This document shows, in pieces, positions 26,395 to 35,849 of a stretch of 64,000 nt of DNA. The DNA is taken from the NCBI GenBank assembly GCA_947476925.1, contig CANJSF010000006.1:98954-162953 (forward strand), written 5' to 3'. Both the position numbers and the translations under genes were made by a program. The notes beneath the pieces are model-generated. The model was not told where the DNA came from. It saw nothing but the letters and a program-made list of their open reading frames with translations, and did no database searches. Within the stretch, counting starts at the first letter, position 1; every line of letters starts with the position of its first letter. This DNA comes from Rhodospirillaceae bacterium (GTDB taxonomy: Bacteria > Pseudomonadota > Alphaproteobacteria > Rhodospirillales > Rhodospirillaceae).

Positions 26395-28914
26395 TTACGA
26401 GCCGCGCGGCTTGATAGATTTGCGCACCGCAGTCGCGCTGAGTGGATCTTCTGGCCAAATGTGGCGCGGGTATCTCCCGCGCATCTCACCGCGCACGCTG
26501 GGATATGCGTTTTTCCAAAAACTTGTCAGATCGGCTGTCACCGCAATTGGCCGTTGCCCCGGCGAAAGCAAATGCAGCGTCACCGGAACTTTGCCGCCAC
26601 CCACCGTGGGCGTTGCCGTTAGTCCAAACACTTCTTGCAATCTTACTGACATGGAGGGTCCTGCGCCCGACGCAGAGTAATCAACACGGATCGACGAGCC
26701 CGACGGCACATCAAGGTAAATGGGCGCCCATTGATCGAGTTTCTTCTGCAACTCCCATGGCAACTGCGCTTTGAGAGCCTCTAACATATCTAGACGCGAC
26801 AAATGCGCGCGGCGCATGAAGCCGGCGACATAAGGCGCTAGCCAATCATTGAGCGCTGTATCGAGGCCCTCGTTTGACAGGTCTGGCCAACCCGTTGCTG
26901 CATCAAGACCGCGCACGAACACGACGCGTTGTTGAAAGTTACGCGCCGCCTCGCTCCAGGGCAGAGCATCGATTCCCAACGTCCGTATGCCTTTTAGAAA
27001 AGCAGATGTCACTTGTTCAGGATCGGGCTTGGCCGGCGGCTTGTCGTCGAGCACGAGCGCGCCTAATCGTTTTTGCCGGGCCGCCGTCACAGTTTCGCTT
27101 TGTGCATCCCACTCAATCACATCGGCTTGCGTTACGTGATCGGCAAATACATCTTCGATTTCGGCCAATGTCAAAGGCGCAGCCAGAAAAACGCGGGCTT
27201 CGCGCGCGGCCCCATCTAAATGAGCAACAGCCAAATAGTCCTGTGCCGCCAGCGCCTCTTTTTCATCAACCACCGCCCCGCCCCCGCCTGCTAGCCGGTA
27301 GCGACCGTGCCCACCGCGCCGCTGCGCAACGCGATCGGGGTATGCGAGTGCCGTCAGAATGCCTACGGCAGCACTGGATCGGTCGGCATCGCGCGCTTTG
27401 GCGATGCTGCGAATTTGGCGAGCCGCAGCGCGCACACGCTCCAGCGCCCCACGATTGACGCGCACGACTTCGCGCTCGTCATGATCGCGCGCTAAAATAT
27501 CGACACGCGTTCGCAAGTCTGGATCGCGCGTGCCCACCAGGATGTCGCGCTCTGCTAACAAAGCGGCAATATCGCAGGCCGTCGCGCCAAACCCAAGTTC
27601 AACGCCGCGATGAACCAGGTGCGCCAATCGCGGATGCAATGGCAACGAAGCCATGGCGCGGCCCTCGGGCGTAATGCGAGATTGCGCATCAAGTGCGCCC
27701 AAACTTCTGAGTAACTCCACGCCCTGTTGAAACGTGGCCGTCGGTGGTGCGGTCAGCCACGACAAGCTGCGCGGATCAGCCACACCCCAGTTGGCGAGAT
27801 CCAGAGCAAGAGGCGCCAAATCGGCTAATTGCATTTCGGGCGTGTCATAGGCAGCCAACGCCCGCTCCTCGGCTTCAGTCCAAAGGCGGTAACACACACC
27901 TGGGCCTAAACGCCCGGCGCGACCACGCCGCTGTTCTGCCGAAGCCCGAGATACAGAGACCGTGACCAGTTGCGACATCCCTCGCGCCGGATCAAAGCGT
28001 GACACGCGTTTCAAACCGCAATCAACAACCACCCGAACGCCCTCGATCGTCAAACTTGTCTCGGCAATGGTCGTGGCTAGCACAACCTTGCGCGTGCCAG
28101 GTTGCGACGGTGCTACGGCAGCGTTCTGATCTTTCCAAGAGAGAGCGCCGTACAATGGGCGCACCTCAACATCGCGCGGCAATGCCGACTGCGCCAGGCC
28201 ATCGGCAACACGACGGATCTCAGCCTCTCCGGGCAAAAAAGCAAGGACGCTCCCCTCTTCCTCGTTTAAGGCTTGGCGAATGAGAGCCGCCATATCTTTA
28301 TCGAGATGGCCGGTCGGTGATTTGGGTAAATAGCGAGTTTCTACGGGGAATGGCCGATGCGTACTCTCAAGAACCGGGGCATCGCCTAACAACCGCGCCA
28401 CGGGGGCAGCATCAAGCGTGGCCGACATCACCAACAGACGCAAATCGGGCCGTAGATTGCGCTGCACATCGAGCGCCAACGCCAACCCTAAGTCGCTATC
28501 TAAACTCCGTTCGTGGAACTCATCAAAGATCAACAAGCCCACGCCCTGCAGGTCGGGGTCCTGCTGTAAGCGGCGATTTAAAATGCCTTCAGTGACCACT
28601 TCGATGCGCGTTGTGCGCGAAACTTTTGCCTCGAGACGCACGCGATAACCGACAGCGTGACCAACCTCTTGACCGATTTCACTGGCCATGCGCTCGGCCG
28701 CCATACGTGCGGCGAGCCTACGGGGCTCAAGCATGAGGATCGTTTTGCCGGCAAGCCAGGGCTGATCAACAAGTTTCAACGGAATGCGCGTTGTTTTGCC
28801 CGCGCCCGGCGCTGCCGTCACGACAACTGATGCTTTGCTTTTAAGCGCCTCGCGCAAAGGCTCGATCAGATCGTCAATCGGAAGTGGCGTTACGCCGGCG
28901 TCAGCGGGTCCCAC
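26395..28914 (-). CDS. hrpB: ATP-dependent helicase HrpB (DEAH-box)
   Basis: 839 aa. The helicase motifs appear in order: Walker A TAAPGAGKTTRIPL (motif I), LEPRRLAARMAAERMA (Ia), DEFHERSLDSDLGLAL (II, DEFH variant of DExH), VMSATLDAAPVARLL (III), ATTIAETSLTIEGVRVVVDCGL (V) and QRRGRAGRLGPG (VI). The C-terminal part carries the HrpB-specific region (TPTVGGGKVPVTLHLLSPGQRPIAVTADL and the final RYPRHIWPEDP). HrpB is a conserved proteobacterial RNA helicase of unclear role. The start is a GTG, 2 bases after the stop of an upstream unknown gene, so the two are coupled. Confidence 0.93.
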   Translation of the reverse strand: MGPADAGVTPLPIDDLIEPLREALKSKASVVVTAAPGAGKTTRIPLKLVDQPWLAGKTILMLEPRRLAARMAAERMASEIGQEVGHAVGYRVRLEAKVSRTTRIEVVTEGILNRRLQQDPDLQGVGLLIFDEFHERSLDSDLGLALALDVQRNLRPDLRLLVMSATLDAAPVARLLGDAPVLESTHRPFPVETRYLPKSPTGHLDKDMAALIRQALNEEEGSVLAFLPGEAEIRRVADGLAQSALPRDVEVRPLYGALSWKDQNAAVAPSQPGTRKVVLATTIAETSLTIEGVRVVVDCGLKRVSRFDPARGMSQLVTVSVSRASAEQRRGRAGRLGPGVCYRLWTEAEERALAAYDTPEMQLADLAPLALDLANWGVADPRSLSWLTAPPTATFQQGVELLRSLGALDAQSRITPEGRAMASLPLHPRLAHLVHRGVELGFGATACDIAALLAERDILVGTRDPDLRTRVDILARDHDEREVVRVNRGALERVRAAARQIRSIAKARDADRSSAAVGILTALAYPDRVAQRRGGHGRYRLAGGGGAVVDEKEALAAQDYLAVAHLDGAAREARVFLAAPLTLAEIEDVFADHVTQADVIEWDAQSETVTAARQKRLGALVLDDKPPAKPDPEQVTSAFLKGIRTLGIDALPWSEAARNFQQRVVFVRGLDAATGWPDLSNEGLDTALNDWLAPYVAGFMRRAHLSRLDMLEALKAQLPWELQKKLDQWAPIYLDVPSGSSIRVDYSASGAGPSMSVRLQEVFGLTATPTVGGGKVPVTLHLLSPGQRPIAVTADLTSFWKNAYPSVRGEMRGRYPRHIWPEDPLSATAVRKSIKPRGS

Positions 28915-28916
28915 AG

Positions 28917-30074
28917 CTACTTCTTTTTCGCCTTAGCGAGAGCGTCTTTTTCTTGCTGAGCTTTGATCTGCGCTTGGCGCTGCTGCTCTTCTTGCTCTTT
29001 GCGCGCCTTCATCAAGCTTTTAGACGTATCGAACCGGGTTGCGAGAAAGCGATAAGTGCGACCCAACAGATCTTGGACGCGCGCACCTTGATTAATGACC
29101 AATTCACTCCAGGACCGCACCAGTGGGGTCCATTTCATTTGCAAATATCGAAGTTTGTCTCGCTTCTCGCGGATGAGAATGATTTGATTGTCGATTGTCT
29201 TCAATGTCGAAATGATCTCGCCGGTTTGGGCATCTAGTTCGAGAAAGATATCTTGATACTCTTGAACGCCTTTGCGCAACAAACTGCGAACACGCTCGAC
29301 CGTGTCCATCACGCGCATATCACCCGCATACTGCTCTGAGACCTGTTTGAAGCGCCGGGCAATGGCGGGAACGGCATTAAATGCCTCGCGCAAAGCTTCG
29401 ATGTAACATAACTCGCGGGCCAGCAGTTCAAGGCGCAACAGTACCGCGGTCGTGTCGCCAGCCTGTAGGCCCAAGGCTAACGCTGCCTTGTTAAACGCCT
29501 CGCGCAACTTGGCCTTGTTTTCGCGTTCAGCTAAAAACTTATTCATTTCTTCAGGGCTTGTCATTTTTGACTCAGCGCCCGACAGCCAAGCGATCAACTG
29601 CGCCTCAAGCCGGTTCTTGGCCAACAATTTATGTTTAGGCGAGACCGTCCACGACGCAGAACCATCTAAAATCTCGTTTGGGATTTTATCTCCCGGCCGG
29701 ACATCCTCGACGAATTTCAGAGCATCAACAGCGGTAGCCAATAGCTCGAAATCGCGAGTACCTTCTTCGATGTTGAAAGTTTTGATCAGATTTTTAAGAC
29801 GCAGTTCGCCCTGCAGGTCGCCCAAATCGACGACAAACACAGGGACGTCGAGGTTGTCGGGCTTGTAGAATCGCGCCTTTGGAACTTTGAACACTTTATT
29901 CGTGAAATCAAAGTGCGTATCGCGCAGATCAGGCTCGGCGTTCTCGTCAGATGCCGGCTGTGCACTTTCTTTTTGTTCGGACGTCAAAAACGCTGCTCCA
30001 GCACGTGAGTTGACCCAGTGCCCCAAAAAAGACCAATTAAACAAGATATTCGCCCATAAAGGGTTCAAATTCAA
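28917..30074 (-). CDS. Conserved-looking hypothetical protein with lysine-rich coiled-coil tail
   Basis: 385 aa from a TTG at 30074, which has AAAGGG 10-12 bases upstream. The next TTG, two codons in, is also possible, and no ATG start fits. I do not recognise a family. Residues about 55-145 look globular (FDFTNKVFKVPKARFYKP, VPVFVVDLGDLQGELRLKNLI). Residues about 150-340 are mostly long amphipathic helices. The end is a charged coiled coil rich in Glu, Gln and Lys (EEQQRQAQIKAQQEKDALAKAKKK) that could bind nucleic acid or another protein. There is no signal peptide. It is upstream of hrpB in one transcript, so a link to RNA or ribosome work is a reasonable guess. Confidence 0.7.
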   Translation of the reverse strand: MNLNPLWANILFNWSFLGHWVNSRAGAAFLTSEQKESAQPASDENAEPDLRDTHFDFTNKVFKVPKARFYKPDNLDVPVFVVDLGDLQGELRLKNLIKTFNIEEGTRDFELLATAVDALKFVEDVRPGDKIPNEILDGSASWTVSPKHKLLAKNRLEAQLIAWLSGAESKMTSPEEMNKFLAERENKAKLREAFNKAALALGLQAGDTTAVLLRLELLARELCYIEALREAFNAVPAIARRFKQVSEQYAGDMRVMDTVERVRSLLRKGVQEYQDIFLELDAQTGEIISTLKTIDNQIILIREKRDKLRYLQMKWTPLVRSWSELVINQGARVQDLLGRTYRFLATRFDTSKSLMKARKEQEEQQRQAQIKAQQEKDALAKAKKK

Positions 30075-30200
30075 AGCGAAATCACCCTTTAACCGGGGTA
30101 TGAACCCTTCTTACGAAGGTGATTGGCGGGCTCGCCTCCACACGCTACAGAAAGGCCCTACGGCTACACTTTTGGCGAGATTCTTAACACGGAGTTGAAG

Positions 30201-30944
30201 ATGAGAGATGCATTGGGTTGGCGTAAGAAATTCGGTGTTTTGGGCCCCTCGACCAATACGACTGTGCAGCCAGATTTCGACGATTTGCGCGTACCTGGCG
30301 TAACCAACCACTATAGTCGAATCTTCACACCTAATTCCCGTGCCATCAGCAACGAGACGTTTATGGCGGGCACCAAGAAAATCTCGGAAGGCGTGCTGGA
30401 CGCCGTGCGCAGTGTCATGACCTGCGAGCCCGACTACATGGTGATGGGAATGTCGGCGATCACGTTCTACGACGGTATGAAGGGTGCCAACGACTTCCAA
30501 CGTATGGTCGAGACCGAATCAAAAATTGGCGTGAGCATTGGGTCCCATTCCTGCGCAGCGGCGCTGAAAGCCTATGGAGCCAAAAGCGTCTCGTTTATGT
30601 CGCCCTATTATCCGGTGGCCAATGACGAAGTGCGCCGCTATTTCACCGAAGCTGGCTTTAAAGTTGTGCGCGACGTTCCGATGCAAGCACCAAGCTGGAC
30701 AGGGATTGCCGAAATCACCACCGACCAGTGCCGCGAGACCTTAATGAAACTCGACGGACCAGATGTTGATGCGATTGTGCAAGTAGGCACGAATTTGAGC
30801 ATGATCAGGCTGGCTGCGGCGGCCGAGATGTGGCTGAACAAGCCGGTGATCGCCATCAACACGGCAACCTACTGGCACGCGCTGCGCGCCAACGGCATTA
30901 CCGACAAAGTCTATGGTTTCGGCAGACTGATGTCGGATTTTTAG
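30201..30944 (+). CDS. Asp/Glu racemase superfamily protein, maleate isomerase/arylmalonate decarboxylase-like
   Basis: 247 aa; the ATG at 30201 has GGAG 9 bases upstream. The pseudo-symmetric two-domain fold shows as GWRKKFGVLGPSTNTTVQPDF, PDYMVMGMSAITFYDGMKG, AALKAYGAKSVSFMSPY and DAIVQVGTNLSMIRLAAAAEMWLNKPVIAINTATYWHALR. In maleate isomerase both half-sites carry a cysteine (in YACTS- and SAC-type loops). Here they read MGMSA and VGTNL, so neither catalytic Cys is present. Many proteins annotated as maleate cis-trans isomerase share the GMS..F.G pattern. I name the fold with confidence but not the reaction. Monocistronic. Confidence 0.75.
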   Translation: MRDALGWRKKFGVLGPSTNTTVQPDFDDLRVPGVTNHYSRIFTPNSRAISNETFMAGTKKISEGVLDAVRSVMTCEPDYMVMGMSAITFYDGMKGANDFQRMVETESKIGVSIGSHSCAAALKAYGAKSVSFMSPYYPVANDEVRRYFTEAGFKVVRDVPMQAPSWTGIAEITTDQCRETLMKLDGPDVDAIVQVGTNLSMIRLAAAAEMWLNKPVIAINTATYWHALRANGITDKVYGFGRLMSDF

Positions 30945-30952
30945 ACCTTACT

Positions 30953-31609
30953 TTACTTCGTTGGCACCGGAAGTTGAGCCTCGCCTAAGACAAGGCGCTT
31001 GGCATATTCCGGTGCTATGAGATGGCAATAACGCACGCCGCGAAAGCGCTCGGGCGCCCATTTAAATGCCAGATTGGTCCACGTCACATACAATGACTTG
31101 GCCAGCACGTGCATTTTTGCTTCCGGGCCGCGGTATACGAAGTCGTAGTCGCTGACAAATTGCGAGCCCATATACACCGTTTCGTCTGGCTCGATCACGA
31201 TATCGGCCAGGGCAATTTTGAGCTTGGATTTTTCATCTTCTGTCAGCGCGCCATACACCGCGTCCATCGTTGCGCGGTTTATATCGGCACAACTTTTGTC
31301 GCTCTTGGCCGCGTCGGCGCCGTAGCGATCTACCAAATGATCACTGGTTTTGGTTTTGCACGATATACGAGTGGGCGACATTGCGTCTGTGACGACGTAT
31401 TGCGCGAGTTCGATGGGGTCGATTTTGGTTTTCGACTCTTTGAACCCATCGTAGTCCGGGTAGACAATATTGGTGAGCTTGAGCGTCGTTCCCGTGAGGT
31501 CGCGCTGAACGCGCTCGCAGAAATCTTTGTCGGTAACTGGGACTTGGGCATGCGCCATCATCGCCAGCCCGCACATTCCAACACTTGCAATCAAAACGCG
31601 CTTGATCAT
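30953..31609 (-). CDS. Secreted hypothetical protein
   Basis: 218 aa from the ATG at 31609 (an ATG one codon earlier, at 31612, is equivalent). A signal peptide is clear: KRVLIASVGMCGLAMMAHA with cleavage before QVP. The mature protein has four cysteines (FCERVQ, RISCKTK, KSCADIN and RYCHLIA), consistent with two disulphides in the periplasm. It contains YPDYDGFKESKTK and WTNLAFKWAPERFRG stretches that I cannot place in a family. It converges with the racemase-fold gene 8 bases away and stands alone on its strand, with about 90 bases to DUF1905. Confidence 0.65.
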   Translation of the reverse strand: MIKRVLIASVGMCGLAMMAHAQVPVTDKDFCERVQRDLTGTTLKLTNIVYPDYDGFKESKTKIDPIELAQYVVTDAMSPTRISCKTKTSDHLVDRYGADAAKSDKSCADINRATMDAVYGALTEDEKSKLKIALADIVIEPDETVYMGSQFVSDYDFVYRGPEAKMHVLAKSLYVTWTNLAFKWAPERFRGVRYCHLIAPEYAKRLVLGEAQLPVPTK

Positions 31610-31702
31610 CACTCGCTCTCCAGATCGAAAAGTAGACGCAGCTTAGTGATCGTCAGCAAGCCCTGCAACTGCTCGGCCACGCCGCAATTGCGGAAAAGAT
31701 CA

Positions 31703-32014
31703 TTACTCAATGACCCCAATCAAAAGCGTGATGTTCACGTCGCTCCCCGCTTCAAGCTTTTCTTTTCGACGCACATCGGCCTTGATGGGCAGCAAATACG
31801 CCGCCGCCTTTGAGTCTGGGAACAACGACGTTTTCCAACTCGTTTTGCCAATTTTTGCTTTGACCCGAACGGAGCCCCACGCGCTTTGTTGATCAGCGGC
31901 ATGAAATTTTATTTGCTTGGACTGCTTTGCGGGCAACGTGACGAAATACCAAGCGGCGGGCCCGTGATATCGCCAAACTTGCCCTTTAACTTTGAAGGTT
32001 TTTTGAGCGGTCAT
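31703..32014 (-). CDS. DUF1905 family protein
   Basis: 103 aa; the ATG at 32014 has GGAAGC just upstream. The sequence matches DUF1905 as I know it: an early VWRYHGPAAWYFVTLPAKQSKQI, a central GSVRVKAKIGKTSWKTSLFPDSKAAAYLLPIKADVRRKE and the final V.ITL.I pattern. This is a small beta-barrel family of unknown function, sometimes fused to YdeI-type (OmdA) domains. Here it is stand-alone and shows no signal peptide. Confidence 0.85.
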   Translation of the reverse strand: MTAQKTFKVKGQVWRYHGPAAWYFVTLPAKQSKQIKFHAADQQSAWGSVRVKAKIGKTSWKTSLFPDSKAAAYLLPIKADVRRKEKLEAGSDVNITLLIGVIE

Positions 32015-32221
32015 TTTAGCTTCCAGAACGGAGCTCAACGTGCAGGTCGGACGCTTGGCGCTTTTGACCCCATATCTTGAATTGGATGAAAATTTTGCTT
32101 TGGCTGGACCTTCTCATTTGACCTCCATCAATGTCGCAATACTTTCAAAAGCGTATTGGTAATCCATGCTTGAGTCTTGTTGCTGGAACTCAATGATTAT
32201 CAATCAACAAATGAGGTCATC

Positions 32222-32725
32222 ATGACGAACACACGTGAACTCGCAAAAAACATTAGTTTTGGCCGTGCGCCAGCGACCACTTCCGCTGGATTTGAGGATT
32301 TCCAAAAGGAAATGAACAAAATGTTCGACCGTTTTTTTCATCGCGATCCGTTCATTCACTTTGGGATGCCCAGTCGCCTGAAGGGCTTTGATTTATCCCC
32401 CACGGTGGACGTCGCTGAACGCACAGACAGTTACGAAATTACAGTTGAATTGCCGGGAATGTCCGAGAAAGACGTGTCGGTCACAGTTGATGACGCCTTG
32501 CTGACGATCTCCGGTGAAAAGAAAGCTGAGAAGGTAGAGGACGTGAGGAACGTCCATATTTCTGAGCGCCACTATGGGTCGTTTCAGCGTCAGTTCAGCC
32601 TGCCCGACGATGCCGATGGCGACAAAATAACGGCAGAGTTCAAGAATGGCGTGTTGAAGATCTCCCTGGGCCGAAGCAAGAAAGCAAAGGCAAACGCGCG
32701 CCAAATCAATGTAAAGGCAATCTGA
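32222..32725 (+). CDS. Small heat shock protein, Hsp20/alpha-crystallin family
   Basis: 167 aa; the ATG at 32222 has GAGG about 7 bases upstream. The N-terminal arm contains FEDFQKEMNKMFDRFF. The alpha-crystallin domain runs from about residue 58 (LSPTVDVAERTDSYEITVELPGMSEKDVSVTVDDALLTISGEK) to the conserved A-x-x-x-n-GVLKI motif, here AEFKNGVLKISLG. The ending, KAKANARQINVKAI, provides an I/V-x-V-type tail for oligomer formation. It would act as an ATP-independent holdase in the cytoplasm. Bases 32119-32125 (TGACCTC) are complementary to the ribosome-site region GAGGTCA (32213-32219), which could mask translation at low temperature; I find no classical ROSE element. Confidence 0.92.
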   Translation: MTNTRELAKNISFGRAPATTSAGFEDFQKEMNKMFDRFFHRDPFIHFGMPSRLKGFDLSPTVDVAERTDSYEITVELPGMSEKDVSVTVDDALLTISGEKKAEKVEDVRNVHISERHYGSFQRQFSLPDDADGDKITAEFKNGVLKISLGRSKKAKANARQINVKAI

Positions 32726-32786
32726 GCCTTCTCCGCGGCGAAAAAAGACGATGGCGTTTAGCGTCGATTCACCCTTTGCTCGACCC

Positions 32787-33353
32787 TTAAGTCCGCGCGG
32801 GCCTTCGTTTACGCAGGCCTTTGGCGGGCATCATGGTGCGACCCTCAGCGACGAACCGGGGAACTTTGGCGAGCGGCAAGAGATGCGCCATGACCGGTTC
32901 TTCGATGGCCCCGATGCGTCGATAGGCATCGTGCCCTTCCACGTCCCAAGCTTTCGACGTCCATGCCAGATACGTTTTGCCCTGGCGCTCGGCCTCGGCG
33001 GCGCAAGCGGCTAACAAGGTGCGGCCCACACTTTTCCGCTGCCCATTCGCGTCTACGTAGATCTCGGCGACACACAGCCCTTCAGCGCCCACAGCCGTGT
33101 CAAGAATGGGCATGAGAAGGGCATAGGCCGTCATCGCGCCCTCTAGGATCGCGACCAAAGCCAAAACCGCCGGACGGCGACCCAGAAAGTTTTTACGCAC
33201 GAACGCGGGCGTTAAAACATCAGCCCCCTTCGCGCTGCCCTGACCCTGATGCGCGGCGACAAGGGCGACAAAGGCGGCCATATCGGCTTGTACCAGGCGG
33301 CGGACAATCAGGTTTCGGGGCTGGTGGCGGCGTGGGGGCTTGGAATCGGGCAT
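32787..33353 (-). CDS. GNAT family N-acetyltransferase
   Basis: 188 aa from the ATG at 33353. The GNAT core is recognisable from LIVRRLVQADMAAFVALVAAHQG, through LCVAEIYVDANGQRKSVGRTLLAACAAEAERQGK (motif A; the loop is R-K-S-V-G-R instead of the usual R/Q-x-x-G-x-G/A), to YLAWTSKAWDVEGHDAYRRIGA (motif B). The weaker CoA loop is the only oddity. The basic C-terminus (KGLRKRRPART) may be disordered. Substrate unknown. It lies between hsp20 (convergent) and a divergent molybdenum hydroxylase gene. Confidence 0.78.
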   Translation of the reverse strand: MPDSKPPRRHQPRNLIVRRLVQADMAAFVALVAAHQGQGSAKGADVLTPAFVRKNFLGRRPAVLALVAILEGAMTAYALLMPILDTAVGAEGLCVAEIYVDANGQRKSVGRTLLAACAAEAERQGKTYLAWTSKAWDVEGHDAYRRIGAIEEPVMAHLLPLAKVPRFVAEGRTMMPAKGLRKRRPART

Positions 33354-33539
33354 GGCGATAGGTCTATCCCGACCGTTACCCGCAGGCAATTTGCCGCCCT
33401 CGGCTGACCAAAACCCCAGCGAAATTATGGCTTCATCCGGCTGGCGGAGGCGGTTTTCCAGGTCTACTCGACCCCCCGGTTGCCATCGGCTATGTGGTGC
33501 CTACTTTGGTCTTATCTTTCTCTGGTCTGGACGGTTGCC

Positions 33540-35849
33540 ATGAAATTTTCTCGCCGCAGCATGATTTTGTCGGGTGTCGCCGTGGGCGGTGGCTTGGCCG
33601 TAGCCTATGGCTTGTCAACTTTGGAAGACGGCGACGAGCGCAAAAAGTTCGGCGCGTCCACGCCCGATCAATTCGTCCTCCACGCGTATGTTAAAATTGC
33701 CAAGGACGGCACGGTGACAGTGGCTGTTCCTCAGGCTGAGTTGGGCCAAGGGGTGACGACCGCCATTCCAATGCTGGTCGCCGAAGAACTCGACGCCGAT
33801 TGGTCGATGGTGAAGTACGAATTAGCACCGCTCGATAAGGCCTATGGCTCGTATGTGATTGCCGAAGCGGCGAGCGTTTACATGGACCCCGGTGTGCTGG
33901 CCGATGCCGCGCGTTGGACAGGCTGGAACATCAGCCCCTATGTGGGCCTGATTTTCACGGGCGGTTCGTCCGCCATTTTGGGCAACTACGAGTATGGCCG
34001 CAGTGTTGGTGCAGCCACTCGCCGCATGCTGATCAAAGCCGCTGCCAAATCCATGAACGTGCCGGAAAGCGAGCTCAGCACTAAACAAGGACGCGTGCTG
34101 CACGTGGCTTCGAACAAATCCATGGGCTACGGGGAACTGGCCGAAGCCGCCGCCGCCATGCCGCAACCCGACGTGGGCCCCAACGAGAAGCGCAAAGACC
34201 CCAAAGATTTTACAATTTTGGCACAGCCGAAAGGCCGCTTGGATACGCCTGAAAAGATCGACGGCACCGCGCGCTATGGCATCGACGTGAAATTGCCCAA
34301 CATGGTTTACGCAGCCATTCGCCAAAGCCCGGTATTTGGCGCCGTGGTTGAAAGCTTCGACGAAGCAACAGCAAAAAAACGCAATGGCGTCATCTCGGCT
34401 GTGTCGGTTGGACCGAACGCCGTGGCCGTGGTTGCCGACAACACGTGGACGGCCCAAAAAGCAGTGAGCGAGATGGACGTGAAGTTCAGCACGCCAGCCG
34501 GAACAGCGTTTGATTCCGTCGCCGCCATCGCAGAGTACCGCACACGATTTGATGACGCAGATCGCTCGGTTTTGGAAGAAAGCAAAACGTTTGCTGCGGG
34601 CATGGCCAGCGCCACAAAAACTGTCGAAGCGATTTACGATTCACCATATCTCGCACACGTGTGCATGGAGCCCATGAACTGCACGGCGTTATACGAACCC
34701 AGTGCCGACGGCAAAAAAGAATCTGCGAAAGTGACTGTGTGGTCGCCCAGCCAATCGATGAGTGCCACAGCACAAAACGCCGCCAGCACGGCCGGCGTGC
34801 CGAAAGAAAATGTCACTGTCCATGCCACACTGATGGGCGGCGGCTTTGGTCGTCGCGCCGATATGGATTTCGTGCGCCAAGCAACAGAAATCGCCATGAA
34901 GACTCCCGGCCGACCGGTTAAGATGACCTGGAGCCGCGAAGAAGATGTGAGGCAGGATACCTATCGCCCGGCCACCACTGCACGCTTCCGTGCGGGCCTC
35001 GATGCGCAAGGCAACCTTACAGCGCTTGATTTCGTGATTGTCGGCAAACCCGTCAGTTCGGATTTCAATACGCGCAACGACGGCCCATTTAAGGGCGATC
35101 CGAAAAAAGACAGCAGCATGATCATGCCAATGACCGGCACGCCATATGCGTTGCCGGCCATGCGGTTAGCACTGAATGCCCGGGAAAACCCAGTGCCCAA
35201 TGGTAACTGGCGTAGCGTGACCATGTCGCACAACGGCTTTTATTTGGAAGCGTTTGTCGATGAAATGGCTGAAGCCGCAGGCAAAGATGGCCTGGAGTTC
35301 CGCCGCCAATTGCTGCGCGACAAGCCCAAACACTTAGCCGTGCTCAACGCTGTGGCCGAGAAAGCCGGTTGGGCAACACCGCTGACCCCTGATGCCGGCG
35401 GTGGCAAACGTGGACGCGGCATAGCCTTTACCGATGCGTTTGCATCGATTATCGCACAAGTCGTTGAAGTCACGGTCGCAAAGGATGGCGCACTAAAGGT
35501 TGACCGCGTGGTCAGCGTTGTTGATTGCCATACCGTCGTGAACCCGAATATTGTGACCGCGCAAATTGAAGGCGCAGTGTTGGACGGGTTGTCGGCCGCG
35601 CTTCACGGCAAGATTGATGTGAAGAATGGTGCTGTTGTGCAGAGCAACTTCAGCGATTACCGCCTCATGAAAATCAGCGAAGCTCCAGCGATGGAAACTC
35701 ATGTGATGCCCCAGGGCGGACACCCGGGCGGAATCGGCGAACCCGGTTTGCCAGGTGTGGCCCCTGCCCTGACCAGTGCCATCTACAACGCCATTGGCCA
35801 GCGTGTACGCAGCCTGCCCGTGGCTCTGTCTGGCATCGTGTCAGTGTGA
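33540..35849 (+). CDS. Xanthine dehydrogenase/aldehyde oxidase family molybdopterin-binding subunit, Tat-exported
   Basis: 769 aa from the ATG at 33540, which starts a Tat signal (FSRRSMILSGVAVGGGLAVAYG). It resembles the large subunit of isoquinoline 1-oxidoreductase and membrane aldehyde oxidases: VPQAELGQGVTTAIPMLVAEELDADW, KGRLDTPEKIDGTARYGIDV, MGGGFGRRADMDFVRQA (Mo-cofactor binding), and GEPGLPGVAPALTSAIYNAIG with the catalytic Glu of the family. The [2Fe-2S] small subunit, normally encoded next to it, is absent. The stop overlaps the start of the PhoD gene (GTGA), so the two are translationally coupled. Likely function: periplasmic hydroxylation or oxidation of an aldehyde or N-heterocycle; substrate unknown. 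Confidence 0.88.
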   Translation: MKFSRRSMILSGVAVGGGLAVAYGLSTLEDGDERKKFGASTPDQFVLHAYVKIAKDGTVTVAVPQAELGQGVTTAIPMLVAEELDADWSMVKYELAPLDKAYGSYVIAEAASVYMDPGVLADAARWTGWNISPYVGLIFTGGSSAILGNYEYGRSVGAATRRMLIKAAAKSMNVPESELSTKQGRVLHVASNKSMGYGELAEAAAAMPQPDVGPNEKRKDPKDFTILAQPKGRLDTPEKIDGTARYGIDVKLPNMVYAAIRQSPVFGAVVESFDEATAKKRNGVISAVSVGPNAVAVVADNTWTAQKAVSEMDVKFSTPAGTAFDSVAAIAEYRTRFDDADRSVLEESKTFAAGMASATKTVEAIYDSPYLAHVCMEPMNCTALYEPSADGKKESAKVTVWSPSQSMSATAQNAASTAGVPKENVTVHATLMGGGFGRRADMDFVRQATEIAMKTPGRPVKMTWSREEDVRQDTYRPATTARFRAGLDAQGNLTALDFVIVGKPVSSDFNTRNDGPFKGDPKKDSSMIMPMTGTPYALPAMRLALNARENPVPNGNWRSVTMSHNGFYLEAFVDEMAEAAGKDGLEFRRQLLRDKPKHLAVLNAVAEKAGWATPLTPDAGGGKRGRGIAFTDAFASIIAQVVEVTVAKDGALKVDRVVSVVDCHTVVNPNIVTAQIEGAVLDGLSAALHGKIDVKNGAVVQSNFSDYRLMKISEAPAMETHVMPQGGHPGGIGEPGLPGVAPALTSAIYNAIGQRVRSLPVALSGIVSV

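Noticed and set aside
32160..32221. Sigma-32 promoter or ROSE thermometer before hsp20
   Set aside because: A CTTGAG-like box is present but the -10 part fits poorly, and the ROSE signature is incomplete. Only the weak TGACCTC/GAGGTCA complementarity remains.
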